Part shown: one piece after another, positions 17,237 through 24,387 of the stretch | Position numbering within the stretch: the stretch's first letter is position 1 | Layout: the number at the start of each line of letters is the position of its first letter | Assembly (NCBI GenBank): GCA_025355325.1 | Contig: JANXZX010000128.1 | Coordinates: 1-37,650 of the forward strand | Length of the DNA stretch: 37,650 bases | Direction: 5' to 3' | Source of the DNA: Geobacteraceae bacterium | Lineage (GTDB): Bacteria > Desulfobacterota > Desulfuromonadia > Geobacterales > Pseudopelobacteraceae | The notes under the pieces: generated by a model | Databases searched by the model: none | The model's input: only the letters and a program-made list of their open reading frames with translations | Told to the model about the DNA's origin: nothing | Position numbers and translations under genes: made by a program

Positions 17237-20200
17237 CTACTTCACAATAGCATTTAGTTCCACACGGCTACGGGGAACGCTCTCTTTTTCAGGCGCTTTG
17301 AACAGGTTATCGTTCTTTTCAAAAACCCGTTCAGCCGAAACATCTCCTTTTGCAATCAAATAATTTTTAACCGTGGCGATTCGTTCATGGGCAAGAGTCT
17401 GCAGTTCGGCCTCACCGACAATCGTGTTGGTAATGATGAGCTTCTTCATCTCATCCGGCGGCAGTTCCTTCACTAAACCAATCATATTTCTCGGCTTGGG
17501 AAACTTTTCTTTCTTATAGACGGCAGTAAGATACGTATTTTGCTCTTCAGGCAGCAGTATGACGCTTTCCTCTCCAACACCCTCTTTAATGGCTGCTGCC
17601 TTGCTCAGTGCCAGAAATTTCTCATGGCGCAGCTTGCGGTTTAGCAGTTCGTTGCGGAATCCTTCAGCATCTCTGTCGCGATCCACATACCCTTTCAATT
17701 CCATTTTCAAGTCTGGCCGGTCCGCAAGTGCCTTTGCAAGGGCAGCCAGTTTTGTTTCTTCGGATGTTGAAAGTGTGCTTGTACCGATGCTGAACTGAAT
17801 CACACTTAAATCCTGCCCTCCTCCGAACATGGATGAGAGAAGAGCAAAAGGTGAAGTAGCCGCCTTGACCAGCAGGTTTTTGACCACCTGCCACACAACA
17901 CCCCAGATGCTGAACTTTGGGTCGTCGGTGCGCCCGGTAACCGGCAGATCCAAATGGATCTCACCCTTTCGGTCTTTCAGTAGTGCCAATCCAAGTTTTA
18001 CCGGCAGCTTCGTCGCCGTATCACTTTCTACTTTTTCACCAAAAGTGAATTGGTCAATGAATACCTTGTTTTCCGAATCCAGCTGTTTCTTATCAATATG
18101 GTATTTCAAGTCCAGGAAAAGTTTTCCTTTTTCGACTGTGTACCCCAAGAACCTCCCCGAATAAGGTGTTACCGGCGAAAGTTCAATGTCACGGAAAGAA
18201 ACCTTCAGATCCACAAAAAGGTCATCTTTCAGTGGATTGATCTGGCCGGTAATCTGTAGCGGTGAATGGTTATCAAGATTTCCGCGCAGGTCCACGTCAG
18301 CGTGTTTTGTATCCTCGGAAGATAATCCGCTCACCCTTCCGCCAAGATTATAAAAAGTGGTGGCAAAATGCTGCGGCAGATGGTCGTCTGTGAATGAGAG
18401 AGTACCATTTTGAATAGTTATAGAATCGATAGCGATCTGCTTCCTGGCAGCCGCCGTCTGCTGCTGAATAACCGGGCTCGTTGAAGATGATGATGTGCTT
18501 CCCGCAGCGGCAGTTTGTGGTACTGCAACCGGCGGACTGTCTTGTTCCGGCTTTTCCACAAGATTCTGAAGATTTAAAGTTCCGTCCTTGCGGATGATAA
18601 TTCGGGAGTAGGCACCAGTGAGTGCAATCTGATGAAGAGAAAGGCTAAATGGTTCCAGGGTGCCCTGAATATCATCGAGATGCAGGCTCTCCCATTTGAG
18701 CAGGTCCTCTTCTGCCACGGAGTCAATGGCATGGAAGGAGCGGATTCCAGCATTCCCTTTATAATTTCCAACCAGCTTGCCATCCTTGAGGGCGATATCC
18801 AAATTCATATTGGTGTCAGCTGTACCTCCAAGCAGGAAGACGTTAATGTTGGAAGGAAAATATGCTTCGAAATCCCGCAGCGGCAGATGACCGACGCTAA
18901 TGTTTCCCTTGTAACGAAATGGGAGTGGGGTTAGCTCTCCACTGGCCTTGAGAGGGGTTTCCCTGTTAAAGACAGACGAAAAACGCAGCCCGGCGGGAGT
19001 AAATTGGGGCCCGTTGAGATTCGACAATGACAATGAGGCGTTATTCAAGGTAAAGCGCGGGGTGTCTTCAAGAGTTTTATCGGTGAAAGCAGCATTCAAT
19101 TTTTCAATCTGAAGTTTCTTAAGTCGGAACGACAGTTTCTGTGCTTGTGGTTGTTTATGTACCTGAGCGTTGGCTTTTTTCGATATCGGTGCGACTACTG
19201 TCGATGTCTGTGGAACAGCTGCTGTATTTTTTGCCTGTGAAGATTTCAGCAACGACAATAGAGAGATACTGCCGTCCGCCTCGCGTGAAAGAGACAGGTT
19301 ACCATTTGAGAATCTTATTTCGTCTATCTCAACCCTGTTTGTTTTTTGAGTGAATCCGATATTATTGATCTCGAAGCGATTAAGATCGAACTTTTCTTTG
19401 TCGCCATAGTGAGCAGAAAATCCACTGAGCAGCAATTTACCCTGCTCAACCGTTACCCCCGAAGCCTGGCTGAAGGCGATTTCAGAAGATACATCGATGG
19501 TGCCCTTGAGAGGTGCAGTCAGAAATTTCGATATATAGGGCCACGCCCGCTGGATCTTCAGGCCGCTTAATTCATTTGAAGATGTTGCGGCCAACGGAAG
19601 CAGCGAAAATGTGCCGTCGGCACTTAATGTTGCCTCGTTATCCACAAGCATTGAAAAGTCATATTCAGCAGAAGTATCTTTTGCGGTGGAAAAATTCTGC
19701 ACAGCAACGTCAATCTGGGTTATTTCACTTTTAAAGCCTCCGGGAGGCAGTGCGTCATGAAAGTGAATGATTCCATTGTTGAAAGTAAACGCTGTCACCT
19801 GTACCAAAGATCCACTGTTTTCCTGTTTGTTATCCCCGCCTGGTTCGGCTTTCTTCTCAACAGCAGCTGTTGTCAGCAACTGACTGTACATCCACGCACC
19901 TTTTGAATTGCGGCTTGCGAACAGTTCCAGGCCTTCAACCGTTACTGCATCAAACAGAAACTTCCCGGCAAACACTTCAAGGTCAGTAGCTTTCAACGTG
20001 AACGAAGGGAGTCGCAGCAATGGTTGCCCGCCGCTCAGGTTGACGGCAATTTTGTCCAGCGTAATTCCTCCCTTGATCCCTAATTCCGGTTTTTTTTCAG
20101 CGGAGACCCGGTACGTCACATCGCAATCGATTCCTAATGTTCCCGATACGAGATCGACAGGAGGTTTTACCGGCATATAGGCAATGTATTGCGGCAGGCT

Positions 20201-20875
20201 GAGTTGCTTCAGGTCAACATGCACCGAAGTCTCCAACGACTTGCTAAGTGGCTTGACCTTGCCGTCGAAGCGGAATGGAGCGTCGTTAACCAGGGCAGAG
20301 ACGTGAGGATCGGTGTACTTTTCTACCAGATAGGGGATATTGCTTATGAAGGGCACTGCGATTTTCAGGTTCCGGATGGTGTGTTTGCGTCCACCCGGTA
20401 CGGCCCGATCATCAAAATTCAGATTCCCATTCGTGATAGAGATATTATTGATTGAGAAGTGGAACTTGCTTTTGGACTCTTTCTTGGGGTTCAGCTTCTG
20501 GCGCTCAGTGATATCGTTAAAACTGTAGCTGTTTGCCGCCAATCGAGCAAAAGAAATGACTGGAGCATCAATAGATACTGCCGAAAGAATCAGAGCACGG
20601 CGGTAAATCGAGGCCAGTCCCAGGGAGGCACGTACGGTTTCGATGGAAATGAATTGACCGCCATCTTTAGCTTCAACAACACAGCCAGTTATAGTGACGG
20701 TAAGAGTGAAAGGATTAATGGCTATTTTTGCGATATGAGCCCTTCGCCCGGTTTCCTTTTCAATGGCGTCAACAGCCTGACTTCGAATGATAATCGGCAA
20801 AACGGCGATGATAAAAATCAGCAGAGCCGCCAACGAGCCGAGACATATCAGCAGTATCTTGTTTTTTCTGGACAT
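17237..20875 (-). CDS. DUF748 / AsmA-like giant envelope protein
   Basis: Protein of 1212 residues anchored by one N-terminal membrane helix (residues about 7-31, ILLICLGSLAALLIFIIAVL) with the rest in the periplasm. It has DUF748 features: repeated IDNFSLKNGTLSFTD-like segments such as INNISITNGNLNFDDRA and IDSITIQNGTLSFTDDH, and repeated PFRYKGNISVG-type strands typical of AsmA-like beta-repeat bridges. Near the C-terminus an OmpA-like stretch (VIQFSIGTSTLSTSEETKL, then LKMELKGYVDRDRDAEG) is characteristic of this family. AsmA-like proteins are thought to form lipid-transfer bridges between membranes; that role is inferred here. The ATG at 20875 is preferred (AGGTTG upstream). The neighbour is an MscS channel, 42 bp upstream and same strand, so both probably serve the envelope. 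Confidence 0.85.
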   Translation of the reverse strand: MSRKNKILLICLGSLAALLIFIIAVLPIIIRSQAVDAIEKETGRRAHIAKIAINPFTLTVTITGCVVEAKDGGQFISIETVRASLGLASIYRRALILSAVSIDAPVISFARLAANSYSFNDITERQKLNPKKESKSKFHFSINNISITNGNLNFDDRAVPGGRKHTIRNLKIAVPFISNIPYLVEKYTDPHVSALVNDAPFRFDGKVKPLSKSLETSVHVDLKQLSLPQYIAYMPVKPPVDLVSGTLGIDCDVTYRVSAEKKPELGIKGGITLDKIAVNLSGGQPLLRLPSFTLKATDLEVFAGKFLFDAVTVEGLELFASRNSKGAWMYSQLLTTAAVEKKAEPGGDNKQENSGSLVQVTAFTFNNGIIHFHDALPPGGFKSEITQIDVAVQNFSTAKDTSAEYDFSMLVDNEATLSADGTFSLLPLAATSSNELSGLKIQRAWPYISKFLTAPLKGTIDVSSEIAFSQASGVTVEQGKLLLSGFSAHYGDKEKFDLNRFEINNIGFTQKTNRVEIDEIRFSNGNLSLSREADGSISLLSLLKSSQAKNTAAVPQTSTVVAPISKKANAQVHKQPQAQKLSFRLKKLQIEKLNAAFTDKTLEDTPRFTLNNASLSLSNLNGPQFTPAGLRFSSVFNRETPLKASGELTPLPFRYKGNISVGHLPLRDFEAYFPSNINVFLLGGTADTNMNLDIALKDGKLVGNYKGNAGIRSFHAIDSVAEEDLLKWESLHLDDIQGTLEPFSLSLHQIALTGAYSRIIIRKDGTLNLQNLVEKPEQDSPPVAVPQTAAAGSTSSSSTSPVIQQQTAAARKQIAIDSITIQNGTLSFTDDHLPQHFATTFYNLGGRVSGLSSEDTKHADVDLRGNLDNHSPLQITGQINPLKDDLFVDLKVSFRDIELSPVTPYSGRFLGYTVEKGKLFLDLKYHIDKKQLDSENKVFIDQFTFGEKVESDTATKLPVKLGLALLKDRKGEIHLDLPVTGRTDDPKFSIWGVVWQVVKNLLVKAATSPFALLSSMFGGGQDLSVIQFSIGTSTLSTSEETKLAALAKALADRPDLKMELKGYVDRDRDAEGFRNELLNRKLRHEKFLALSKAAAIKEGVGEESVILLPEEQNTYLTAVYKKEKFPKPRNMIGLVKELPPDEMKKLIITNTIVGEAELQTLAHERIATVKNYLIAKGDVSAERVFEKNDNLFKAPEKESVPRSRVELNAIVK

Positions 20876-20917
20876 GGTTTCATACAACCTGATGTTTTGA
20901 TTTAATTCATGTAACTG

Positions 20918-21733
20918 TTATTGGTTCTGAACCATTACCATCTGTGCAGGCATTGGTGCCGGGAATCCAGCGGCAGCCAATGATTCACGAATAGTTCGGT
21001 TGCCGTCAAAATATACCTGCCAGTAATGGTCATTATGACAGAACGGCCGCACAGCAAGGACCGGTCCCACCAAGTTAAATTCCAGAATCTCTACCTGAAC
21101 CTCAGGCTGTGCCAGTACGTTGGGAATCGATGACAATTTCTCTTGTAGGAGCTGCATTGCTGCTACATGATCGGCACTTCCTGCCAATTGGCATTTTAGT
21201 TCGACCCTTCTGTAATCATTCACACTAAAGTTCTGAATCGTTTCGCTGAAAATTTTGGCGTTGCCGATGAGGGTAAGAACATTGTCAGGCGTGTTGATGG
21301 CAGTCACAAACAGGCCGATTTCTTTTACGGTCCCTGTTACTCCTCCTGCAGTAATGAAGTCACCCACTTTAAAGGGATGGAGAACTACAAGAAAAATACC
21401 CGCCGCCAGATTGGACAGCAGTCCACCCCAAGCAGCGCCAATGGCAAGGCCTATACCTGCAACAAGAGCCGCAAAGGTAGTCGTCTGGATGCCGCAGTAG
21501 CCAAGGATTGCGACCACCAGCACGATATTCAGGGTAACAGATACAAAGTTGCCAATATAGCGCATGAGGGTCGGGTCAACTTTTTGCTTTTCCATAACCT
21601 TCTGCAGCATTTGTCCAACAAAACCGATCAACCAGCGTCCAACGAGCCAAAAGAGAATAACCGCTACAACTTTTGTTCCAAGCTCAGTGCTGAACTTTAT
21701 TGCTAACTGTTGATATTGATTGAGATCTCCCAT
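20918..21733 (-). CDS. MscS-family mechanosensitive channel
   Basis: Small-conductance mechanosensitive channel of 271 residues, which opens on membrane tension during osmotic downshock. Three hydrophobic helices occupy residues about 20-115. The pore helix TM3 carries the glycine/alanine pattern FAALVAGIGLAIGAAWGGLLSNLAAGIF (quoted from its family-typical stretch), and the beta domain follows with HPFKVGDFITAGGVTGTVKEIG and LTLIGNAKIFSETIQNFS. AGGAG lies 8 bases before the ATG at 21733; an alternative start 19 codons upstream has no ribosome binding site. It probably forms an operon with the DUF748 gene. The diverged duplicated segment begins directly upstream. Confidence 0.93.
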   Translation of the reverse strand: MGDLNQYQQLAIKFSTELGTKVVAVILFWLVGRWLIGFVGQMLQKVMEKQKVDPTLMRYIGNFVSVTLNIVLVVAILGYCGIQTTTFAALVAGIGLAIGAAWGGLLSNLAAGIFLVVLHPFKVGDFITAGGVTGTVKEIGLFVTAINTPDNVLTLIGNAKIFSETIQNFSVNDYRRVELKCQLAGSADHVAAMQLLQEKLSSIPNVLAQPEVQVEILEFNLVGPVLAVRPFCHNDHYWQVYFDGNRTIRESLAAAGFPAPMPAQMVMVQNQ

Positions 21734-21888
21734 GACAGTGACTCCTTTCTCGTCCAAATGGATATTAGTCAGTGTATTTAATTTTACCACTGACCAAACA
21801 GCTTACAACTGTTTACAATATAAATTTCAGTTATATAAATGAAACATCCACAAATCTTCAGAGCAAATAGTGGGTTATGTTTCTTTTC

Positions 21889-21915
21889 TAAAAAAAAAGC
21901 AGACATTTCGCCTGC
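21889..21915 (-). terminator. Rho-independent terminator of small-ORF transcript A
   Basis: On the minus strand GCAGGC-GAAAT-GTCTGC forms a 6-bp stem (one G-U) followed by nine T. It lies about 165 bp after the small-ORF stop. The repeat copy at 28743-28764 has a similar hairpin and T-run. Confidence 0.75.
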
Positions 21916-22077
21916 AAATAGTGCCAGAAGCCAAAAGACATGCCAGTAAAATCAATTTTGAAATGACAGTGCGGGAGGTATAACAGGGAGAAATTTGAAG
22001 ATTATGTGGGAAATGCCTCGACAAATAATGTCTTTGGGTAGCGGCTTGCCAAGCCTGCAATAGTCACAGAGACGTTG

Positions 22078-22269
22078 TCATATATATCCTTGACTATTGT
22101 AGCAGATATCGGAATTCAGTCTTGAGCACCCTTGCCGAATATACGCGGATTCTCTTTGCATTTCGACAACCCAATAAAAACTGTCATAGCCAAGTATGAT
22201 TGCCACTGGCGTATCCAATGAGAATGCAAAAAGCTGAGCTGACGAGTAGAATTGAAATTTTGCGTACAT
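22078..22269 (-). CDS. Small conserved protein of unknown function, copy A
   Basis: A 63-residue ORF beginning MYAKFQFYSSAQLFAFSLDT and ending ICYNSQGYI. I do not recognise a named family; it is aromatic and hydrophobic in the first half, has no obvious membrane helix or signal peptide, and contains an FYWVVE segment. Its reality rests on comparison with the copy at 28914-29093: in codons 1-36 ten codons differ, eight of them synonymous third-base changes and two replacements (A23T, Y28H). GAGG stands 9 bases before the ATG. A sigma-54-type promoter, a 29-nt invariant leader and a downstream terminator frame the gene as a monocistronic unit. From codon 37 the two copies differ more, and an alternative frame also stays similar. 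Confidence 0.75.
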   Translation of the reverse strand: MYAKFQFYSSAQLFAFSLDTPVAIILGYDSFYWVVEMQRESAYIRQGCSRLNSDICYNSQGYI

Positions 22270-22277
22270 GGTTTTAT

Positions 22278-22306
22278 GCCTCGTTTCTGCCTTAGCTGGC
22301 GGATGA
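22278..22306 (-). promoter_or_regulatory. Invariant 29-nt leader of small ORF A
   Basis: The 29 bases at 22278-22306 are identical to 29101-29129, while flanking non-coding sequence has diverged. They lie in the predicted 5' untranslated region and include the GAGG ribosome binding site. Short GCC/GGC complementarity could form a small hairpin, but no known riboswitch motif is seen. Confidence 0.6.
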
Positions 22307-22325
22307 AATTTCTTATAATTGATAA

Positions 22326-22341
22326 AGCATAAGCTGTGCCA
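22326..22341 (-). promoter_or_regulatory. Sigma-54 (-24/-12) promoter of small ORF A
   Basis: On the minus strand TGGCACAGCTTATGCT has the GG-N10-GC spacing of RpoN promoters and a perfect TGGCAC -24 element. The -12 half is ATGCT rather than TTGCA. The equivalent site in copy B differs at one base. It lies 57 bp upstream of the ATG. Confidence 0.7.
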
Positions 22342-22390
22342 TATTGTATTATTCTGCAATAATAGGATGTTATGAAATAAGGGTATTTTT

Positions 22391-22440
22391 TTGACATTAC
22401 GGTACCGATGTGTTGACAAATATTAGGCATATTTTTGACA
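22391..22440. promoter_or_regulatory. Three TTGACA boxes at exact 22-bp spacing (copy A)
   Basis: TTGACA occurs at 22391, 22413 and 22435, a 22-bp period (two helical turns). Copy B has the same three positions with the middle box TTGGCA. The boxes lie 50-100 bp upstream of the sigma-54 promoter, where enhancer-binding activators normally bind. On the minus strand they read TGTCAA, resembling half-sites of OmpR/PhoB-type regulators. Confidence 0.6.
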
Positions 22441-22480
22441 AATAAGTGAAATAAGAGTGATGGAACAATTACATAAACTG

Positions 22481-22506
22481 AGGGGCAAGGTTGAACGCTT
22501 GCCCCT
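22481..22506. terminator. GC-rich hairpin after repeat copy A
   Basis: GGGGCAAG (22482-22489) pairs with CTTGCCCC (22498-22505) around an 8-base loop. A modest T-rich tract follows on the plus strand. No gene clearly ends here, so it may be a relic; copy B is bordered by a hairpin in the same place. The remainder of the gap to 22811 shows nothing I can support. Confidence 0.45.
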
Positions 22507-22811
22507 TGTGTTTATTAATCAGGCTTTAAAGCTTGAATATTTGAACAGCGGGAAACTGTAGCTGGGAAGTAGGTTTTGCACTATCAAAAGATGGACAATA
22601 ATAGCCAAGAGCAAGAATATTAATCATTTTAAAAGTATTTTCCATTTAGTGGACCTTGCCTATCTTCTATGCGGTGGTAGAATGATTCATATTGGGTGCA
22701 TTCCTCTAAATATATCTTTGATCGTGAACATTTTGCATCGCTGGTGCATCCAGTTTCATAGTAGAAGGCTGACGGCCTTTAGTTATCAATACAGAAAAAA
22801 GGAGAAGCGTG

Positions 22812-24062
22812 ATGAAAAAAAATATCCTGGTTGCAGTCTGTTTGTTATTAGCAATAGCCACGGCTTCCTCTGCCGCTAATGTGGCAGAGACGTTCTCAAT
22901 TTCACCTATGATAGGGGGCATTTCTTTTGAAGGCAAACAACACCTGGAAACAAATCCTGTCTATGGATTACGCCTTGGCTACAATTTCACCAAAGAGTTA
23001 GGTGTTGAGGCTTTGTTTGATTATGCCCACACTGAGCCGACTCTTACAGGCGGCAATGTTGATTTCTATCGTTATGGCGGTGAGTTACTTTATCACTTCC
23101 TCCCTGACAATAAATTTGTACCTTACATTGCTGCCGGATATGCTGCAGCCAGTTTCAATGGTTCCGTTCCACTCAGTAATTCAAACTTTACAAGAGGTGC
23201 GTTTGACTATGGTCTAGGTGCGAAATTTTTTCTCACAGATAAGATCGCTTTGCGCGGCGATATCCGACACCTTGTATATCACTTTGATGGGACCCAACAA
23301 GCAATAGAGTACATGGCGGGACTTTATATTCCATTTGGCGGCGCAAAACCGGTCGTTAAAGCTATCGAGTCGGCACAAGCGCCAATGCCGGTAGTTGTGC
23401 CGGCACTGGTCGTTGCCCCACAACCGGCGGTTCCGGCAGCCAATTTAACAATTTCTAAGCCTTCAATCACCAAAGGTGAACCGGCAACCCTGACTTGGAC
23501 TTCTCAAAACGCGTCAGCTTGCGACATTCAGCCCAATATTGGCAAAGTTCAGCCTCAGGGTTCACTGGCATTAACTCCTTTGGACTCGACCACCTATACC
23601 TTGACTTGTAACGGAGAAGGGGGTACGGCAAAAAAATCGGCAAATATAATTGTGCAAAAACCGGTGCCAGTTGTTGTTGTCCCGCCAGCGGAGGTTCCAG
23701 TCGCAAAACTCTGCAGTCCGACAGTAATAAACATTCAGTTTGACACCAATAAATCAGCTATCAAGCCCCAGTTCCACGGTGAATTAAAAAAACTTGCCGA
23801 TTTCCTCATTGAATTCCCAGAAGCAAAAGGAGAAATTGAAGGTCACACAGATAATGTAGGTGCCAAGGAGGCCAACATAAAACTATCTCAGCATCGTGCC
23901 GAAAGCGTTCGCAATTACTTGGTCAAGACTTTTGGCATTGCCCCCGAACGTATTAGCGCTAAAGGGTACGGACCTGCCAAACCGGTAGCAGATAACAAGA
24001 CTAAAGAAGGCAAGCTGCAGAATCGTCGCGTTGAAGCCAATTTTACCTGTGGCAACCAATAA
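22812..24062 (+). CDS. OmpA-family outer membrane protein with Ig-like domain
   Basis: Outer-membrane protein of 416 residues. A signal peptide (MKKNILVAVCLLLAIATASS) precedes an eight-stranded-type OmpA barrel of about 165 residues (GLRLGYNFTKELGVEALFDYAHTE in part, KFFLTDKIALRGDIRHL). A proline/valine-rich linker and an Ig-like segment (ISKPSITKGEPATLTWTS to TYTLTCNGEG) follow. The C-terminal OmpA peptidoglycan-binding domain has IQFDTNKSAIKPQFHGEL, GHTDNVGAKEANIKLSQHRA and RISAKGYGPAKPVADNKT. The ATG at 22812 is chosen (GGAG upstream). It is paralogous to the gene at 29416 and lies directly ahead of the porin-cytochrome operon on the same strand, though separated by a hairpin. Confidence 0.9.
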   Translation: MKKNILVAVCLLLAIATASSAANVAETFSISPMIGGISFEGKQHLETNPVYGLRLGYNFTKELGVEALFDYAHTEPTLTGGNVDFYRYGGELLYHFLPDNKFVPYIAAGYAAASFNGSVPLSNSNFTRGAFDYGLGAKFFLTDKIALRGDIRHLVYHFDGTQQAIEYMAGLYIPFGGAKPVVKAIESAQAPMPVVVPALVVAPQPAVPAANLTISKPSITKGEPATLTWTSQNASACDIQPNIGKVQPQGSLALTPLDSTTYTLTCNGEGGTAKKSANIIVQKPVPVVVVPPAEVPVAKLCSPTVINIQFDTNKSAIKPQFHGELKKLADFLIEFPEAKGEIEGHTDNVGAKEANIKLSQHRAESVRNYLVKTFGIAPERISAKGYGPAKPVADNKTKEGKLQNRRVEANFTCGNQ

Positions 24063-24083
24063 ATAAATGGGTTGAATATTATT

Positions 24084-24118
24084 AGTGCACTTCTCAGATT
24101 AGATATGGGAAGTGCACT
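24084..24118 (+). terminator. Hairpin terminator of the first OmpA gene
   Basis: AGTGCACTTC (24084-24093) pairs exactly with GAAGTGCACT (24109-24118) around a 15-base loop. It is 21 bp beyond the stop codon; the trailing T-run is short. Confidence 0.65.
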
Positions 24119-24219
24119 TTGTGGAGAAGTGTCATAATGACTTTTAATCGGCTTTTACAACTCTCACCTATATCAGGTTTCAGCCTTACCTTGTCATTCA
24201 CTAAATATCTCGCAGTTGT

Positions 24220-24247
24220 TTGACATGTTGAAAATCAGAGATAAACT
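24220..24247 (+). promoter_or_regulatory. Possible sigma-70 promoter of the porin-cytochrome operon
   Basis: TTGACA (24220-24225) and TAAACT (24242-24247) are 16 bases apart. This would give a leader of about 130 nt before the porin ATG. No regulatory site is recognised around it. Confidence 0.4.
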
Positions 24248-24323
24248 ACTTGATGTATACAGCTAGTGAACTGAAATAGATCGTTGCCGAAAACATTTGT
24301 AAATCCAAGTCTGGAGGTAATGC

Positions 24324-24338
24324 ATGGATAATAGGTAA
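24324..24338 (+). CDS. Minimal upstream ORF in the porin leader (MDNR)
   Basis: A GGAGG ribosome binding site at 24313-24317 precedes ATG-GAT-AAT-AGG-TAA, a four-codon ORF. It lies 50 bp before the porin ATG. The ribosome binding site is as good as that of the porin itself. It could be a leader peptide or coincidence; there is no comparative evidence. Confidence 0.3.
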   Translation: MDNR

Positions 24339-24387
24339 ACCGCGCATTTTCAATTACGCTGTGGAATTACATGAAAGGAGGTTTCTG

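Larger units (their letters stand above)
21755..22460. repeat. Copy A of a diverged 0.7-kb direct repeat
   Basis: About 700 bp that aligns colinearly with 28605-29275. Clear anchors shared by both are TTTACCACTGACCA (21783 and 28634 areas), the terminator near 21900, the small ORF, the 29-nt leader, the sigma-54 promoter and three spaced TTGACA boxes. Identity is high in the ORF and leader and lower elsewhere. It covers the 344-bp and 542-bp gaps on either side of the small ORF. Confidence 0.85.

Noticed and set aside
21875-22060. 61-codon minus-strand frame downstream of small ORF A
   Set aside because: The equivalent part of copy B is not open in this frame and substitutions show no third-base bias.
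22278-22811. GEMM/c-di-GMP or cGAMP riboswitch ahead of the OmpA or cytochrome genes
   Set aside because: These are common in Geobacter, so I searched the leaders by eye for the paired AAGGCAAACC and ACGCAAAGCC signatures and found none.
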